From contig NZ_ABCQ01000046.1 of assembly GCF_000170855.1 (NCBI RefSeq), positions 1-36,491 on the forward strand: 36,491 nt of DNA. Direction: 5' to 3'. Origin of the DNA: Moritella sp. PE36. GTDB taxonomy: Bacteria; Pseudomonadota; Gammaproteobacteria; Enterobacterales; Moritellaceae. The translations under genes and the position numbers were made by a program. The notes under the pieces are model-generated. The model saw only the letters and a list, made by a program, of their open reading frames with translations, was not told where the DNA came from and made no database searches. Numbering within the stretch: the first letter of the stretch is position 1; each line of letters opens with the position of its first letter. Below are positions 16,144 to 25,004 of this stretch, in pieces.

Positions 16144-17494
16144 ATTGCTTATCGTCGACGATGACAAAGGTATCCGTCGTACGCTTGAATTACATTTTAA
16201 TACGCAACAACATGATGTTAAAACAGCGAATAGTGTCGATGATGGCCTTGCTATCGCGCAAATATTTTCTCCGAATATCATTATTCTTGATATTCGGATG
16301 GAAGGTAAGTCAGGTTTAGAAGGCATCAGTGAATTCAAACAACTCTGCCCGAATGCCCGTATTATCATGATCACGGCGTTTCATGATATGCAGAGTACCA
16401 TTGAAGCGATGCAAAATGGCGCGGATGAGTACATCCATAAACCGTTAGATCTTGATGAAATTGATGCTGCGGTTGGCTCTGCTTTACAGTTGCAAAATAA
16501 CAGTAACCTTGATGCCATCAATATTCCAGACAGCAGTGGTAACTCAATTGTTGGTTGCTCCAAGGCCATGAAAGAGATATTCAAAAACATTGGTCGAGTG
16601 GCAATGACCAAGGCATCAGTCATGATCACGGGTGAGTCTGGTACCGGTAAAGAAATGGTGGCCAAAGCCATTCATAATGCCGGCAATAAAACAGCGCAAC
16701 CTTTTGTCGCGATCAACTGTGCGGCGTTGGTCGAAACCTTGCTGGAATCAGAAATGTTCGGCCATAAGAAAGGCTCGTTCACTGGTGCGGTTAGCGACCA
16801 AATGGGTAAGTTTGAATTGGCGCAAGATGGCACCTTGTTTTTAGATGAAGTCGGTGAATTAGCGGGGTCTATTCAGGCTAAACTACTGCGCGTACTGCAA
16901 GAAAAAGAATTTACGCCAGTCGGTGGCAAGCAATCACAAACCACTAATGCGCGGATAATCTGCGCCACTAATATCGATTTCAAACAGGCTATTAAAGACA
17001 AAACCTTTCGTGAGGATCTGTTTTATCGCTTACAAGTAGTACGTATTCACATTCCGCCACTGCGCGAGCGTAAGGAAGATTTACCACTCCTGATCCCTGC
17101 CCTATTGGCGCGGATTAACCGTGACTTGGATACTCAAATTAATCAGGTAGCCCGTGATGCGATGGAAGCGCTTTGTGCTTACGATTGGCCGGGTAACGTA
17201 CGAGAATTGGAAAACTTGCTCACCAAAGCGATGGCGTTATGCCCAGGGAAAATACTCACCCTGGATCTGTTTGAAAGCATCAGTCCACAATCGGCAGATG
17301 TTGATAGTGGTAGCTCTGCTCGTTTAGGTCAGTCACCGCAGCAGGATATCGCCGAGTTAAGCTTGCATGATCTTGAGTTGCAGTACACAGTCGAAGTGCT
17401 CGAACGCGTAGCTGGCCATAAAGGTAAAGCGTGTGACATTTTAAAAATAAGTCGCCCTAAACTGCAACGTATTCTTGATCGTATTGAAGCTTAA
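16136..17494 (+). CDS. Sigma-54-dependent response regulator (NtrC family)
   Basis: 452 residues: receiver domain 1-120 with acidic triad Asp8-Asp10, phospho-acceptor Asp52, Thr80 and Lys102; AAA+ domain about 140-375 with Walker A GESGTGKE at 166-173, the sigma-54 contact loop GSFTGA at 213-218 (Ser in place of the common Ala) and Walker B LFLDEVG; and a Fis-type helix-turn-helix at the C-terminus (GHKGKACDILKISRPKLQRIL). It activates sigma-54 RNA polymerase from distant sites. The gene overlaps its kinase. The nearest candidate target is the promoter at 10833-10847 with the inverted repeat at 10927. A hairpin ends the transcript. Confidence 0.93.
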   Translation: MCKLLIVDDDKGIRRTLELHFNTQQHDVKTANSVDDGLAIAQIFSPNIIILDIRMEGKSGLEGISEFKQLCPNARIIMITAFHDMQSTIEAMQNGADEYIHKPLDLDEIDAAVGSALQLQNNSNLDAINIPDSSGNSIVGCSKAMKEIFKNIGRVAMTKASVMITGESGTGKEMVAKAIHNAGNKTAQPFVAINCAALVETLLESEMFGHKKGSFTGAVSDQMGKFELAQDGTLFLDEVGELAGSIQAKLLRVLQEKEFTPVGGKQSQTTNARIICATNIDFKQAIKDKTFREDLFYRLQVVRIHIPPLRERKEDLPLLIPALLARINRDLDTQINQVARDAMEALCAYDWPGNVRELENLLTKAMALCPGKILTLDLFESISPQSADVDSGSSARLGQSPQQDIAELSLHDLELQYTVEVLERVAGHKGKACDILKISRPKLQRILDRIEA

Positions 17495-17561
17495 GCTTGT
17501 TTCGTAGACTACGATATTTCTCCAGTAAAAAAGAGTTAGCCAGTAAAAAGAGCTCTCCAAT

Positions 17562-17597
17562 AAAAAAGGATTAATCCCATATGTGATTAATCCTTTT
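17562..17597. terminator. Bidirectional terminator
   Basis: Perfect 13-bp stem AAAAGGATTAATC / GATTAATCCTTTT with an eight-base loop, A-run on one side and T-run on the other. It serves the convergent response regulator and cold-shock genes. Confidence 0.88.
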
Positions 17598-17610
17598 GCT
17601 AATCGTAAAT

Positions 17611-17814
17611 TTAAATTGCAGTTACATTAGTAGCGCAAGGCCCTTTTTGCCCGCTACCCACTTCAAACTCCACTTTCTGGCCATCTTCTAATGTTGCATA
17701 ACCAGATGTTTGAATTTCGGAATGATGCACAAACAAATCATTACCGCCTTCGTCAGGGGTGATAAATCCAAAACCTTTGTCCGCATTAAACCACTTAACT
17801 GTACCTCGACTCAT
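17611..17814 (-). CDS. CspA-family cold-shock protein
   Basis: 67 residues, the standard length. RNP1 KGFGFI at 13-18 and RNP2 DLFVHH at 26-31 are intact, with the aromatic RNA-binding surface complete (Trp9, Phe16, Phe18). Role: single-stranded nucleic-acid chaperone that melts RNA structure, either cold-induced or housekeeping. The ribosome binding site GAGG lies 11 bases before the ATG and falls inside a predicted leader hairpin. Monocistronic, with a bidirectional terminator downstream. Which csp paralogue this is cannot be decided by eye. Confidence 0.95.
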   Translation of the reverse strand: MSRGTVKWFNADKGFGFITPDEGGNDLFVHHSEIQTSGYATLEDGQKVEFEVGSGQKGPCATNVTAI

Positions 17815-17825
17815 AACGCTTTTTT

Positions 17826-17864
17826 CCTCAACTGACTTTGTGTCTGAACTAAGCTTAGTTGAGG
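17826..17864 (-). promoter_or_regulatory. Candidate leader RNA switch covering the csp ribosome binding site
   Basis: In the transcript CCTCAACT (17857-17864) can pair with AGTTGAGG (17826-17833), which contains the Shine-Dalgarno. The overlapping palindrome AACTAAGCTTAGTT (17847-17860) offers a competing hairpin that would free it. The transcription start is not known, so inclusion in the mRNA is assumed. Confidence 0.4.
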
Positions 17865-17926
17865 CGGACTCTTTGTCCAGTTTAGAATACGTCGTTGTGT
17901 GATTACTCGAAAATAGGGAGTTTGAA

Positions 17927-18205
17927 ATGATAAGGTTGTTAATTCTTTTTATTGTGATCCTAATCGCATGGCTACTATTTGGAGTATGGGGCAGTAAGGC
18001 AACATTAGAGGAAGCAAGAACAATAGGCCTTCAAGAGGCAAGCTCCCACATTGATAACCCTATCTTATTAGAAGATTATACCGTCGCTAAAGGCATCCCT
18101 AAAGAGGCGCTAGATTCTTTAATAGAGGAAGGTAAGATCCCTTTCTATCACTGGCGGCAGTACACATACATTGAAAATCGTGAACTGGTTGTTATTAAAA
18201 AATAG
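17927..18205 (+). CDS. Small membrane-anchored hypothetical protein
   Basis: 92 residues, ATG preceded by AGGGA at good spacing. Residues 3-21 ([19 protein letters not shown]) are a membrane helix. The rest is a soluble, mildly acidic domain with an [18 protein letters not shown] end and a helix-hairpin pattern ([27 protein letters not shown]). The latter resembles short DNA-binding excisionase-like or KorB-like helices only superficially. I do not recognise a family. It stands alone between csp and a LysR regulator gene. Confidence 0.6.
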   Translation: MIRLLILFIVILIAWLLFGVWGSKATLEEARTIGLQEASSHIDNPILLEDYTVAKGIPKEALDSLIEEGKIPFYHWRQYTYIENRELVVIKK

Positions 18206-18264
18206 ACTTAACCAAGCCAACCAAAGCAGACTGTCGAAAACTGAAAACAATTTGCAGGTTAAGG

Positions 18265-19170
18265 TCATATAGATTCAGCTATATTGGCTTTTAAAAAATC
18301 AATAAACACCCGAAATTTTTCAGGGAGAAATATTCGATGAGAGTATACTGCGTATAGGTTCAACGGTGCCGCATCGGATGCAAAATTTAATTCAATCAGA
18401 CTGCCATCTTTTATATGCTGATCGCAAGCATGACGGGAAAGGATAGCAAAACCAATCCCCGATAAAGCTGCCTTGAAAGCCATTTCTCCACTGTTAACTT
18501 TAAAGTTACTAGAAACGCTTATGTGATGAAATTCACCACTGTCTTTAATAAATTGCCAAGCTTTCCCTTGCAGTGCTGTAGCAGTGGTAATGCAAGGCAA
18601 TGCACTAAAATCACTGATGTTACTGGGTTTACCCCATTGCTTAATTACTTTGGGAGCAGCCACAATGCAACATGGGTACTCACCTAATTTTTGTGCAATA
18701 TATTCACTGTCTGGTAGCTCGCCCCTAGTAATAATAATTGCAATATCTATATCCTCAATTAAGGACTCAAACCCGGCTAAGTTCGTCGTACAGTTAATGC
18801 TGACTTCAGGATATTTTAATGCAAAATCAATTATAGAATCCCCCAATAATTTGGGGCCTATTTCACTAGGGATACAGAGCCTTAATGGACCTTTAAGTTG
18901 CGTTTTATTGGATGTGATTTCTGATTCAATTTGCGCTAATGCGTCGAGTAATGCACCAGACCGAGAATAAAGTAGCGCACCTGATTCGGTTAACCTCATA
19001 TGTCGTGTACTTCGTTCAATTAAGCGGACTTGTAGTTTAGCCTCTAATTGAGAAATGGTACGACTCACGTTTGAAGATGGCATTTGTAATGCTTTTGCAG
19101 CACCGATAAAGCTGCCTTTGTCGGCCACCAAAGAAAATATTCGGAGCGAAGTAAAATCAATATTATCCAT
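18265..19170 (-). CDS. LysR-family transcriptional regulator
   Basis: 301 residues, the usual length. The N-terminal winged helix-turn-helix spans about 1-62 (SLRIFSLVADKGSFIGAAKALQMPSSNVSRTISQLEAKL, then LIERSTRHMRLTESG), followed by the linker helix and a periplasmic-binding-protein-like effector domain at about 90-295 (GPLRLCIPSEIGPKLL and later VSSNFKVNSGEMAFKAALSGIGFAILS). It belongs to the subgroup that includes DsdC/GcvA-like and CrgA-like regulators. Divergently transcribed from the FAD monooxygenase, so it most likely controls that gene and itself. Inducer unknown. Confidence 0.92.
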   Translation of the reverse strand: MDNIDFTSLRIFSLVADKGSFIGAAKALQMPSSNVSRTISQLEAKLQVRLIERSTRHMRLTESGALLYSRSGALLDALAQIESEITSNKTQLKGPLRLCIPSEIGPKLLGDSIIDFALKYPEVSINCTTNLAGFESLIEDIDIAIIITRGELPDSEYIAQKLGEYPCCIVAAPKVIKQWGKPSNISDFSALPCITTATALQGKAWQFIKDSGEFHHISVSSNFKVNSGEMAFKAALSGIGFAILSRHACDQHIKDGSLIELNFASDAAPLNLYAVYSHRIFLPEKFRVFIDFLKANIAESI

Positions 19171-19220
19171 TACACTACCCCACTTTTGATATCAATACAT
19201 CCAACTTATACCACCTAATA

Positions 19221-19232
19221 ATCATTAATGAT
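19221..19232. promoter_or_regulatory. Candidate LysR operator in the divergent region
   Basis: ATCATTAATGAT is a perfect 12-bp palindrome midway between the LysR start (19170) and the monooxygenase start (19305). Such dyads with T-N11-A character are typical LysR recognition sites. AT-rich context limits certainty. Confidence 0.4.
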
Positions 19233-19304
19233 ATGAATTATATTATTTGTTATCAATAACGATTCAGCTCAAATTCCCGAAATTATTAAAATAAGGACTC
19301 ATTT

Positions 19305-20474
19305 ATGAAAATAGGTATATTAGGCGGCGGTATCAGCGGGTTAAGTACAGCGATTGCATTGAAGCAAGATGGCTTTGATGTCGATATTTATGAACGACAT
19401 AGTCGACCAAGCGAGATTGGTGCCGGTATTGTATGCTGGCCGAATGCTTCATTTGTTCTAGACCAACTAGGGGTGTTAAGCCGAGTGGCCAAAGTGTCTG
19501 GTTCGCTCAACTATATGCACCGTTTTTCTAGTAATGGTGAACCGCTAGGCTCATTAGACATATCTCAACTAAATCAATTAATGGCGTACCCTAGCTATTC
19601 TATTATTCGTAAAGATCTGATGAGTATATTGACTCAACGGGCAGTTGAACTAAGTATCAATATACATTATCAACATGATGTAACTTCACTCTCGAATAAC
19701 GATGACGACAAAGTGCGTGTGCAATTTAGCAATGGTAAAAACATCGAACCTGATATCATTGTAGGAACAGATGGCCGTATGAATTCATTTGCTAGAAAGT
19801 ATGTCAATGGTAATAACGAGCCTGTTTATCAGGGTTTTATTAATTGGATTGGTGTATTTGAGTGTAAAAATGAGATTTTCACTGAACTTTCAGTTTTAGA
19901 TTATTTGGGCGTTGGAGAACGTTTCGGAATAGTACCAGTATCAAAAACAAAAGCTTATTGGGCTGGAGGTGTCGTATCTCCAAATATAGGCGAGCCAACC
20001 CCTGAGTTGTATAAATCAGAACTCCGTTCGCTGTTTACTAGTTGGCCAGATCCGATCTGTAAGATCATCAATGAAACACCTTTATCCCGTATAAATAAAA
20101 TCTATGTTCATGATCATAACCCGATAAAAATTTGGCATAAAAATAATCTTGTATTACTCGGTGATGCTGCGCATTCCGCTTTACCAACGTCTGGTCAAGG
20201 AGCTTGTCAGGCGCTGGAAGATGCATGGCACTTTGTTAATTGTTTAAAAGAAAATATTAATGATATATCTAAGGTATTTAAGCATTTTACCGAATTAAGA
20301 ATGGCGAAAACGTCAAAAATAACAATGGGTGGTCGCCAAGTTGCCTCATCCATTTTCAACCAAGACCAAGAGTTTTGTAAACACAGGAATTTAGCGAGTA
20401 AGAATATGGATCATAAAAGCACTGTTATTGGTATCGCTAAACTCTGGACTAACGGCTTACCTATCAGCGTCTAA
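19305..20474 (+). CDS. FAD-dependent aromatic-ring monooxygenase-like protein
   Basis: 389 residues of the p-hydroxybenzoate hydroxylase/salicylate hydroxylase fold (group A flavoprotein monooxygenase). FAD-binding GxGxxG is at 7-12 (GGGISG), followed by the ribose-binding Glu of IYERHSRPSEIGAGI. The DG motif (GTDGR) has Asp156-Gly157, and the second FAD motif GDAAHSALPTSGQGACQALEDA starts at Gly286. NAD(P)H-dependent hydroxylation of an aromatic or similar ring is expected, with the substrate unknown. AAGGA lies before the ATG. A hairpin with a T-run follows at 20578. No ring-cleavage genes are nearby, so it is a solitary enzyme under its own LysR regulator. Confidence 0.87.
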   Translation: MKIGILGGGISGLSTAIALKQDGFDVDIYERHSRPSEIGAGIVCWPNASFVLDQLGVLSRVAKVSGSLNYMHRFSSNGEPLGSLDISQLNQLMAYPSYSIIRKDLMSILTQRAVELSINIHYQHDVTSLSNNDDDKVRVQFSNGKNIEPDIIVGTDGRMNSFARKYVNGNNEPVYQGFINWIGVFECKNEIFTELSVLDYLGVGERFGIVPVSKTKAYWAGGVVSPNIGEPTPELYKSELRSLFTSWPDPICKIINETPLSRINKIYVHDHNPIKIWHKNNLVLLGDAAHSALPTSGQGACQALEDAWHFVNCLKENINDISKVFKHFTELRMAKTSKITMGGRQVASSIFNQDQEFCKHRNLASKNMDHKSTVIGIAKLWTNGLPISV

Positions 20475-20577
20475 CCAAGCCTCAAATAAAATTAAAGTTA
20501 AAGCCCCCTGCGGTTTGTTCATGTGGCAGCGGAAAGTAATAAGTAACAATGTCGCTTCAATATCTAAATTAATATTG

Positions 20578-20600
20578 AGCCTCCAGTGTTAGAGGCTTTT
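20578..20600 (+). terminator. Rho-independent terminator after the monooxygenase gene
   Basis: AGCCTC and GAGGCT arms with an eight-base loop, followed by TTT, about 100 bases downstream of the stop codon. Confidence 0.65.
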
Positions 20601-20683
20601 CAATAGCTGACTAAAAAATGCAGCACAAATGGCGCAACGTTGACATAATATACGGTCGGTTTAGGATACTTATCTAAAGTGTA

Positions 20684-21358
20684 TTAGTAAGCTGGACACT
20701 CTCCATATACCTGAAGGAGGTTGACCACACAGGCGCGCATTTCCGCCTCAGTAATGTCGCTATTTCGACCGTTTTTTCCGTTGCAATGATAAGAACTACT
20801 ACGAGTAACTACCGAGTTTTGCAAACCATCAGTCAGTTGGATGAAGTCAGGCGGGCGAGCATCCCGAATACACCCTACTTCTCCGGGAAATATGGCTAAC
20901 ACATCGAATGCCGAAAAACATGGACATGTAACGAGCTCCGGTGAGCCTGTAGCACCAATAGTTAAATTCCATGAGTCCAAACATTTGTTTTTGTTTTTGC
21001 CTCGCTCCCCAACCAAGGAGACGGTTAACTTAAAATCGCCGCCAGTATTTGGCACATCGGGTAGTAGGCAATCGATCGCTGTTTCAGAAACAATGCTGCA
21101 AATAGGAGTAATGTCTTCCTTCCCCAATTTGACTATCAACATAGTCATATCATTTTCAACGAAGTTCTCCCCTTCTATCATAAAGGCTTCGTCGCCAACG
21201 AGTACACTTAAGATGTTAGGAGAATTCTGGCAGCCTCGTTGATACTCATTTGCCCGCGTTTGTTGACTAGTAACGCTTATTAACACGAGCGCGATTATAG
21301 CAAAAACCAGTCTTAGCCTAAAACAGGTTCGATTATCTGTTTTATGTTGAAAATTCAT
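20684..21358 (-). CDS. Exported cysteine-rich protein with IPT/TIG-like segment
   Basis: 224 residues with a basic start and a hydrophobic signal ending near residue 36 (TRAN), preceded by AAAGGA. The mature part begins with a segment resembling an IPT/TIG immunoglobulin-like fold (NILSVLVGDEAFMIEGENF, a run of beta strands, DCLLPDVP). A Cys-containing C-terminal part follows (CPCFSAFDVLAIFPGEVGC, then YHCNGKNGRNSD and CVVNLLQVYGEC). At least ten cysteines suggest disulfides in the periplasm or outside the cell. No family recognised with confidence. It sits at the edge of a prophage-debris region and may be an accessory cargo gene. Confidence 0.6.
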   Translation of the reverse strand: MNFQHKTDNRTCFRLRLVFAIIALVLISVTSQQTRANEYQRGCQNSPNILSVLVGDEAFMIEGENFVENDMTMLIVKLGKEDITPICSIVSETAIDCLLPDVPNTGGDFKLTVSLVGERGKNKNKCLDSWNLTIGATGSPELVTCPCFSAFDVLAIFPGEVGCIRDARPPDFIQLTDGLQNSVVTRSSSYHCNGKNGRNSDITEAEMRACVVNLLQVYGECPAY

Positions 21359-21559
21359 AATCTAGGTTCCTTTTTAGAATTTATTACCCCCCGCCAATTA
21401 CGGGGTTTGTGTATTAAGCCCAATACACTTTCCCTGTTGACTCGGACTGCTTTGCATTTTTTAAAGTGTAGAACGCAAATACACTTAGGTAAATAATGGT
21501 TATTTATAAAGGTAATTTAATAATCTTGGGTTAGATAAGTATTAAAACAGAGGGGCGGC

Positions 21560-21949
21560 GAATGCTTATTTAAGGGTGAAGTTATCCACCTGAAAGAATA
21601 CGATCCTAACTAGAGCATTTATGGTGTACCGCAATATTACAGTGGTATTCAGTCTGCGCTGTTGAATGAAGATGCCACCCTGTTCCGCCGTAAGTATTAC
21701 AAGAACGGTGCGCATATGGGGTTTATCTTTTCGATGGCAGATCCCAATTTATCGACCTATGATGAAGATGATTTGAAAGCAGCAATCAAAGATTCTCGCG
21801 GTGTAGGTAATTTTCGCAGCTTACTTATTAATAACCGCAGTGGTAAGGCTGACGCAGAGAAGGAAATTAACGAGTATTTACCCGAGGCACTGCATATCGA
21901 ATTTGCAGTGCCTGAGTATTCCGACTTAACCACTAGGAGTGGAGACTGA
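21560..21949 (+). pseudogene. P2-like phage portal protein (gpQ/PBSX family), C-terminal remnant
   Basis: One reading frame carries portal-protein signature sequence from 21560: GEVIHLKEYDPN, then a TAG stop at 21611-21613, then SIYGVPQYYSGIQSALLNE and DATLFRRKYYKNGAHMGFIF. The stop replaces what is usually a Gln or similar residue. The last 95 codons from the ATG at 21662 stay open. A full portal is about 340 residues; only the last 130 or so remain and no other head genes flank it. P2-type portals form the dodecameric DNA gate of the capsid. Clearly non-functional debris of a prophage. Confidence 0.85.
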
Positions 21950-21978
21950 TGGAAGAACTGATTGTTGTTAACCCTTCA

Positions 21979-22359
21979 TCACATTCCAAATACATCTGGA
22001 CGATTCGTAAACTGACCTTCACATTTATTATTCATAAATTTATTGTTAATCAATGCTCTTCCTGTAAATTGAACACATAAGTCACAATAGAGATTACTTC
22101 CCCGAATCGTTAAATTTATACCTGTAGCTCTAACACAAATTGGAGCTTCTATAACCGAGTTTACTATAATTGATTCGCCAGAAGAGATTACTCCGACAGT
22201 ACTAGATATGATATGTACATTTTCATAGTACCCTTCCCCTACAGGCCCAATTATAATTTCTAGACCTTGAGAATCCCTCATCACATTTGCATTCGTACTC
22301 GTCGTTAACAATGCACTTAGCAGGACAATCCCAAGTGCTATCTTATTTTTCCTTAACAT
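21979..22359 (-). CDS. Small exported hypothetical protein with beta-repeat pattern
   Basis: 126 residues, with AAGGA before the ATG and a signal peptide ending near TNA (residues 1-24). The mature part is a run of alternating strands with repeated 'I(I/V)(S/N)S' turns (VHIISSTVGVISSGESIIVNS, ATGINLTIRGSNLYCDLC), reminiscent of a short parallel beta-helix or polymer-like fold. Four cysteines. Unrecognised; AT-rich and overlapping the decayed phage region, so probably a recently acquired or orphan gene. Confidence 0.5.
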   Translation of the reverse strand: MLRKNKIALGIVLLSALLTTSTNANVMRDSQGLEIIIGPVGEGYYENVHIISSTVGVISSGESIIVNSVIEAPICVRATGINLTIRGSNLYCDLCVQFTGRALINNKFMNNKCEGQFTNRPDVFGM

Positions 22360-23307
22360 GTTCGCTATCCTTATGTTCTAACAAGCTTTATACAAAAATA
22401 TGCACAACATCAACTCCAATTTCGGTATATAGATATTATCAAAATTACTATTAATCACAATTAAGTAGTTCTATTAAACGACTTAATGCTAAATATCTAT
22501 CATAGAAAGTTAAAGCTGCTCGCTTGTAATCTCACATCATGGTTATTCTTCCAAATTGTTTGTTACTTAGTGTCAACTTTGACATTAGCGATCTTTGAAT
22601 GATCGTTGAGATCCTTTATAGATAAGGCTTGGGCAATATCCACGTGTCCATCTTTGTGTCAAAAACGCAAAAAAATTGCGAAAACGCGGTAGGCGAAGAG
22701 GAGCGAATTTATCGTGGGTACGCCCGCACGATTAAATGTTTCTCCCAGCCATCTCGATGTCTATGTATTATAATGAACATCACATACAACTGTGTAAAAG
22801 AACAGTTAAATGTCGTGTGATTGACAGGCCAGCATTTGAATTAAGTGGATGTTTATGCGAGTAGTTTTCCCAGATTTCGGCGTTAAAAGCCGTATCCAAA
22901 AAACGAATAGAATTTCGAATAGTTACACTGATTTATATTGCAGATTCAGGCATACAGCGAAAAGCTCAAGTCAGTTGCTATGGAGTTAGTGAAAACATTA
23001 GCGCCAGAACAGCGCCAAGAATTGCAGTTACAACTTTCTATTTTGTAAAAAATATCGTCATCTATCTGTCAACAGCAAGTCCCTTCCACAATTAGCCAAT
23101 CCAGCACTCTTTTGGACAGAAATGGCTTAGACCTTGAAATCTAAAAGGTAACGCTTACATTACTTTCCCATACAAAATGCGTTATGTGCCATTTTATGTA
23201 TGACCAAATTAGTGATACCACTACAGTATGCTTAATAATTACCGTGTGGCCTAAGTGACAATAGTCATAGGACTTGTTCACACAGCAACTATTAAACAAT
23301 CGTCGCA
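22360..23307. other. Gene-poor stretch of about 950 bp
   Basis: No convincing intact gene. It contains scattered short open frames, and on the plus strand an orphan C-terminal fragment ending at 23048 (see separate entry). The composition shifts from very AT-rich (22380-22560) to a more balanced patch (22620-22720). It is best read as decayed mobile DNA. Confidence 0.5.
22932..23048 (+). pseudogene. Orphan C-terminal protein fragment
   Basis: The plus-strand frame ending TAA at 23046-23048 reads as a helical tail: AYSEKLKSVAMELVKTLAP then EQRQELQLQLSIL. Composition and amphipathic pattern look like real coding sequence, but no start or N-terminal domain exists upstream without stops. Probably the remnant of a phage or transposon protein. 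The family is not recognised. Confidence 0.4.
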
Positions 23308-24084
23308 TCAATTTAGCAGTTCGGTTCCGTTGAATTTATAGCTCTTAAGTGTTTCTTCTTCTTCGCCTACTATCTTGCCATCTTTGTCTTTAGTGACATT
23401 GATTTTTTTCAACGGGAGTCCAGTGTTCGACTGATAGAAAACCTGGGATATCAGTGTGCCTGCGTCATATACCTGTTCATCAATGATATGGCACGTGTTG
23501 TATTCCACACCATTTATATTGATATCTTTGAATCCTACAAAGGTAATTTTTTGTTTGAAATCTATCGTTTCACTCTTTGGCGGAGAACCCAAGGTGTATG
23601 CTTCAGAATCATAACTTACAGAAAATCTCTGGATTTCTCCCTCTAGCAAAGAGAACAAGCCTAATTTCATTGAAAGAAGCGTATCGAATTTGATTGTGGT
23701 AATTTGAGGTGCATCTATTTGAATGAGTTCACGCTCTGTAAGTTCAACCCAACCTAAAGTAGGCCAAATCAGTAGCTTATCAGTTTGGCTGCCCATTGAG
23801 CCTCCATATATCGTCTTCATCTCAATTTGGTTAGCACCATATTTATCAGCAAGCTGCTTGATTTCAATATTTTTTTGAGTAGTACCAACAGTCGTACCGC
23901 CCTTATAATTATATTCTACGTAATACTCTCCCACTTGGTAGAGACTCTGACTGAAACATTCATCTGCCGATTTTGCCACATTGTTGACATTTTCGGTCAC
24001 AGTGGTGGTAGTGCCACTATCGGAACCGCAACCAACAATAGCGGTTATTAACGCACTAACAATTATTATTTTCGAATCTAACAT
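23308..24084 (-). CDS. Putative lipoprotein, hypothetical
   Basis: 258 residues from ATG; a GTG six bases upstream could add two. The signal MLDSKIIIVSALITAIVGC ends in a lipobox (IVGC), followed by a Ser/Thr-rich linker. The mature domain is rich in beta strands, with paired motifs QVGEYYVEYNYKGG near the start, a central KITFVGFKDININGVEYNTC and a VFYQSNTGLPLKKI turn near the end. It resembles other uncharacterised marine proteobacterial lipoproteins in layout, but no family can be named. It lies inside the prophage-debris region. Confidence 0.65.
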   Translation of the reverse strand: MLDSKIIIVSALITAIVGCGSDSGTTTTVTENVNNVAKSADECFSQSLYQVGEYYVEYNYKGGTTVGTTQKNIEIKQLADKYGANQIEMKTIYGGSMGSQTDKLLIWPTLGWVELTERELIQIDAPQITTIKFDTLLSMKLGLFSLLEGEIQRFSVSYDSEAYTLGSPPKSETIDFKQKITFVGFKDININGVEYNTCHIIDEQVYDAGTLISQVFYQSNTGLPLKKINVTKDKDGKIVGEEEETLKSYKFNGTELLN

Positions 24085-24362
24085 TTTCACTTTGAGGCCT
24101 TAAATTATCTTATTTTAAATATTACCAAGTAATACTTATTCTGTTGTTATAACGAATATCCTTATATATATTTATGCATCCGTACGTATTTTTGAATTAC
24201 GTATGATTTAGATCAATTTTAGCGTGACGATTTACCTTGTGTTTGTAAGTGTGTGTAATTTTTTAATGAGGCGATTGGAACACAAATCAGGCGTATAAGC
24301 GTGGTACAGATCAATACTAAACTACCTATAACAGATGCATTAGCTATAAAAAACACTAGAAC

Positions 24363-25004
24363 AGATTTATTTATATTGAATATAAAGGGGATGATCAAAC
24401 CTCTAACTTATTTGATCAACAAGACCGTTTTCATGAATGGAATCAACCTAACCCACTTGCAGACATGAAGATGCTAAAAACATCAGAACGCGAGCTAAGC
24501 TACCTTACTCAGGAACAGAGAACACATCTATTGGCAGATATTCAAAGCAGTCCCATTGCTACACAAATGACACAAATCATTAAAATTTGCCTCACAACTG
24601 GCGCACGAATAACAGAAGCAATAGACCTAAAAGGCGCTCAGGTAACAAATCACAAAATCACCTTTATCAATACCAAAGGTAAAAGGAATAGGACGGTATC
24701 TCTTTCAGAAGATTTATATAATGAGATATACTAGGACACAGCAGGCAGGTTATTTACGTGTGATTATGGTGTGTTGTATAAATGGCTAAGCCGGTGTATT
24801 TCAGATTTACCAAAAGGACAAGCAACTCATATTTTAAGACATACTTTCGCGAGTTATTTTATGATAAACGGGGGCAATATTTTAGTATTACAAAAGATAC
24901 TTGATCATGTAGATATAAAGAAAACAATGGCATATTCCCACTTTTCCCCATCACATTTACAAGACGCAGTTTTGTTTAATCCGCTTGCCAGCATGAGCAA
25001 ATAA
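24363..25004 (+). pseudogene. P2-like phage tyrosine recombinase (integrase), broken
   Basis: A single reading frame runs from about 24363 (RFHEWNQPNPLADMKMLK, ERELSYLTQEQ) with a TAG stop at 24732-24734, then continues in frame to a normal stop at 25004. The catalytic domain is recognisable: Arg in TTGARITEA, HILRHTFAS (H-x-x-R), LDHVDIKKTMAYSHF with the catalytic Tyr. The N-terminal DNA-binding part is missing or degraded and a portion around the TAG is intact. P2-like integrases are about 330 residues; about 210 codons remain. Non-functional, but it marks the integration module and the right edge of the prophage remnant. Confidence 0.88.

Larger units (their letters stand above)
21560..25004. 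mobile_element. Decayed P2-like prophage remnant
   Basis: Bounded by the portal and integrase pseudogenes, with orphan exported genes and fragments between. No head, tail, lysis or replication genes remain intact. The attachment sites were not identified; direct repeats flanking this span could not be demonstrated by eye. Confidence 0.6.

Noticed and set aside
22629-22820. A 63-codon plus-strand frame as a gene
   Set aside because: It begins at TTG without a ribosome binding site, and the peptide has no recognisable pattern; better read as decayed sequence.
21560-25004. Intact prophage or defined attachment sites
   Set aside because: Only portal and integrase fragments are recognised and both are broken; no direct repeat pair could be confirmed as attL/attR by eye.
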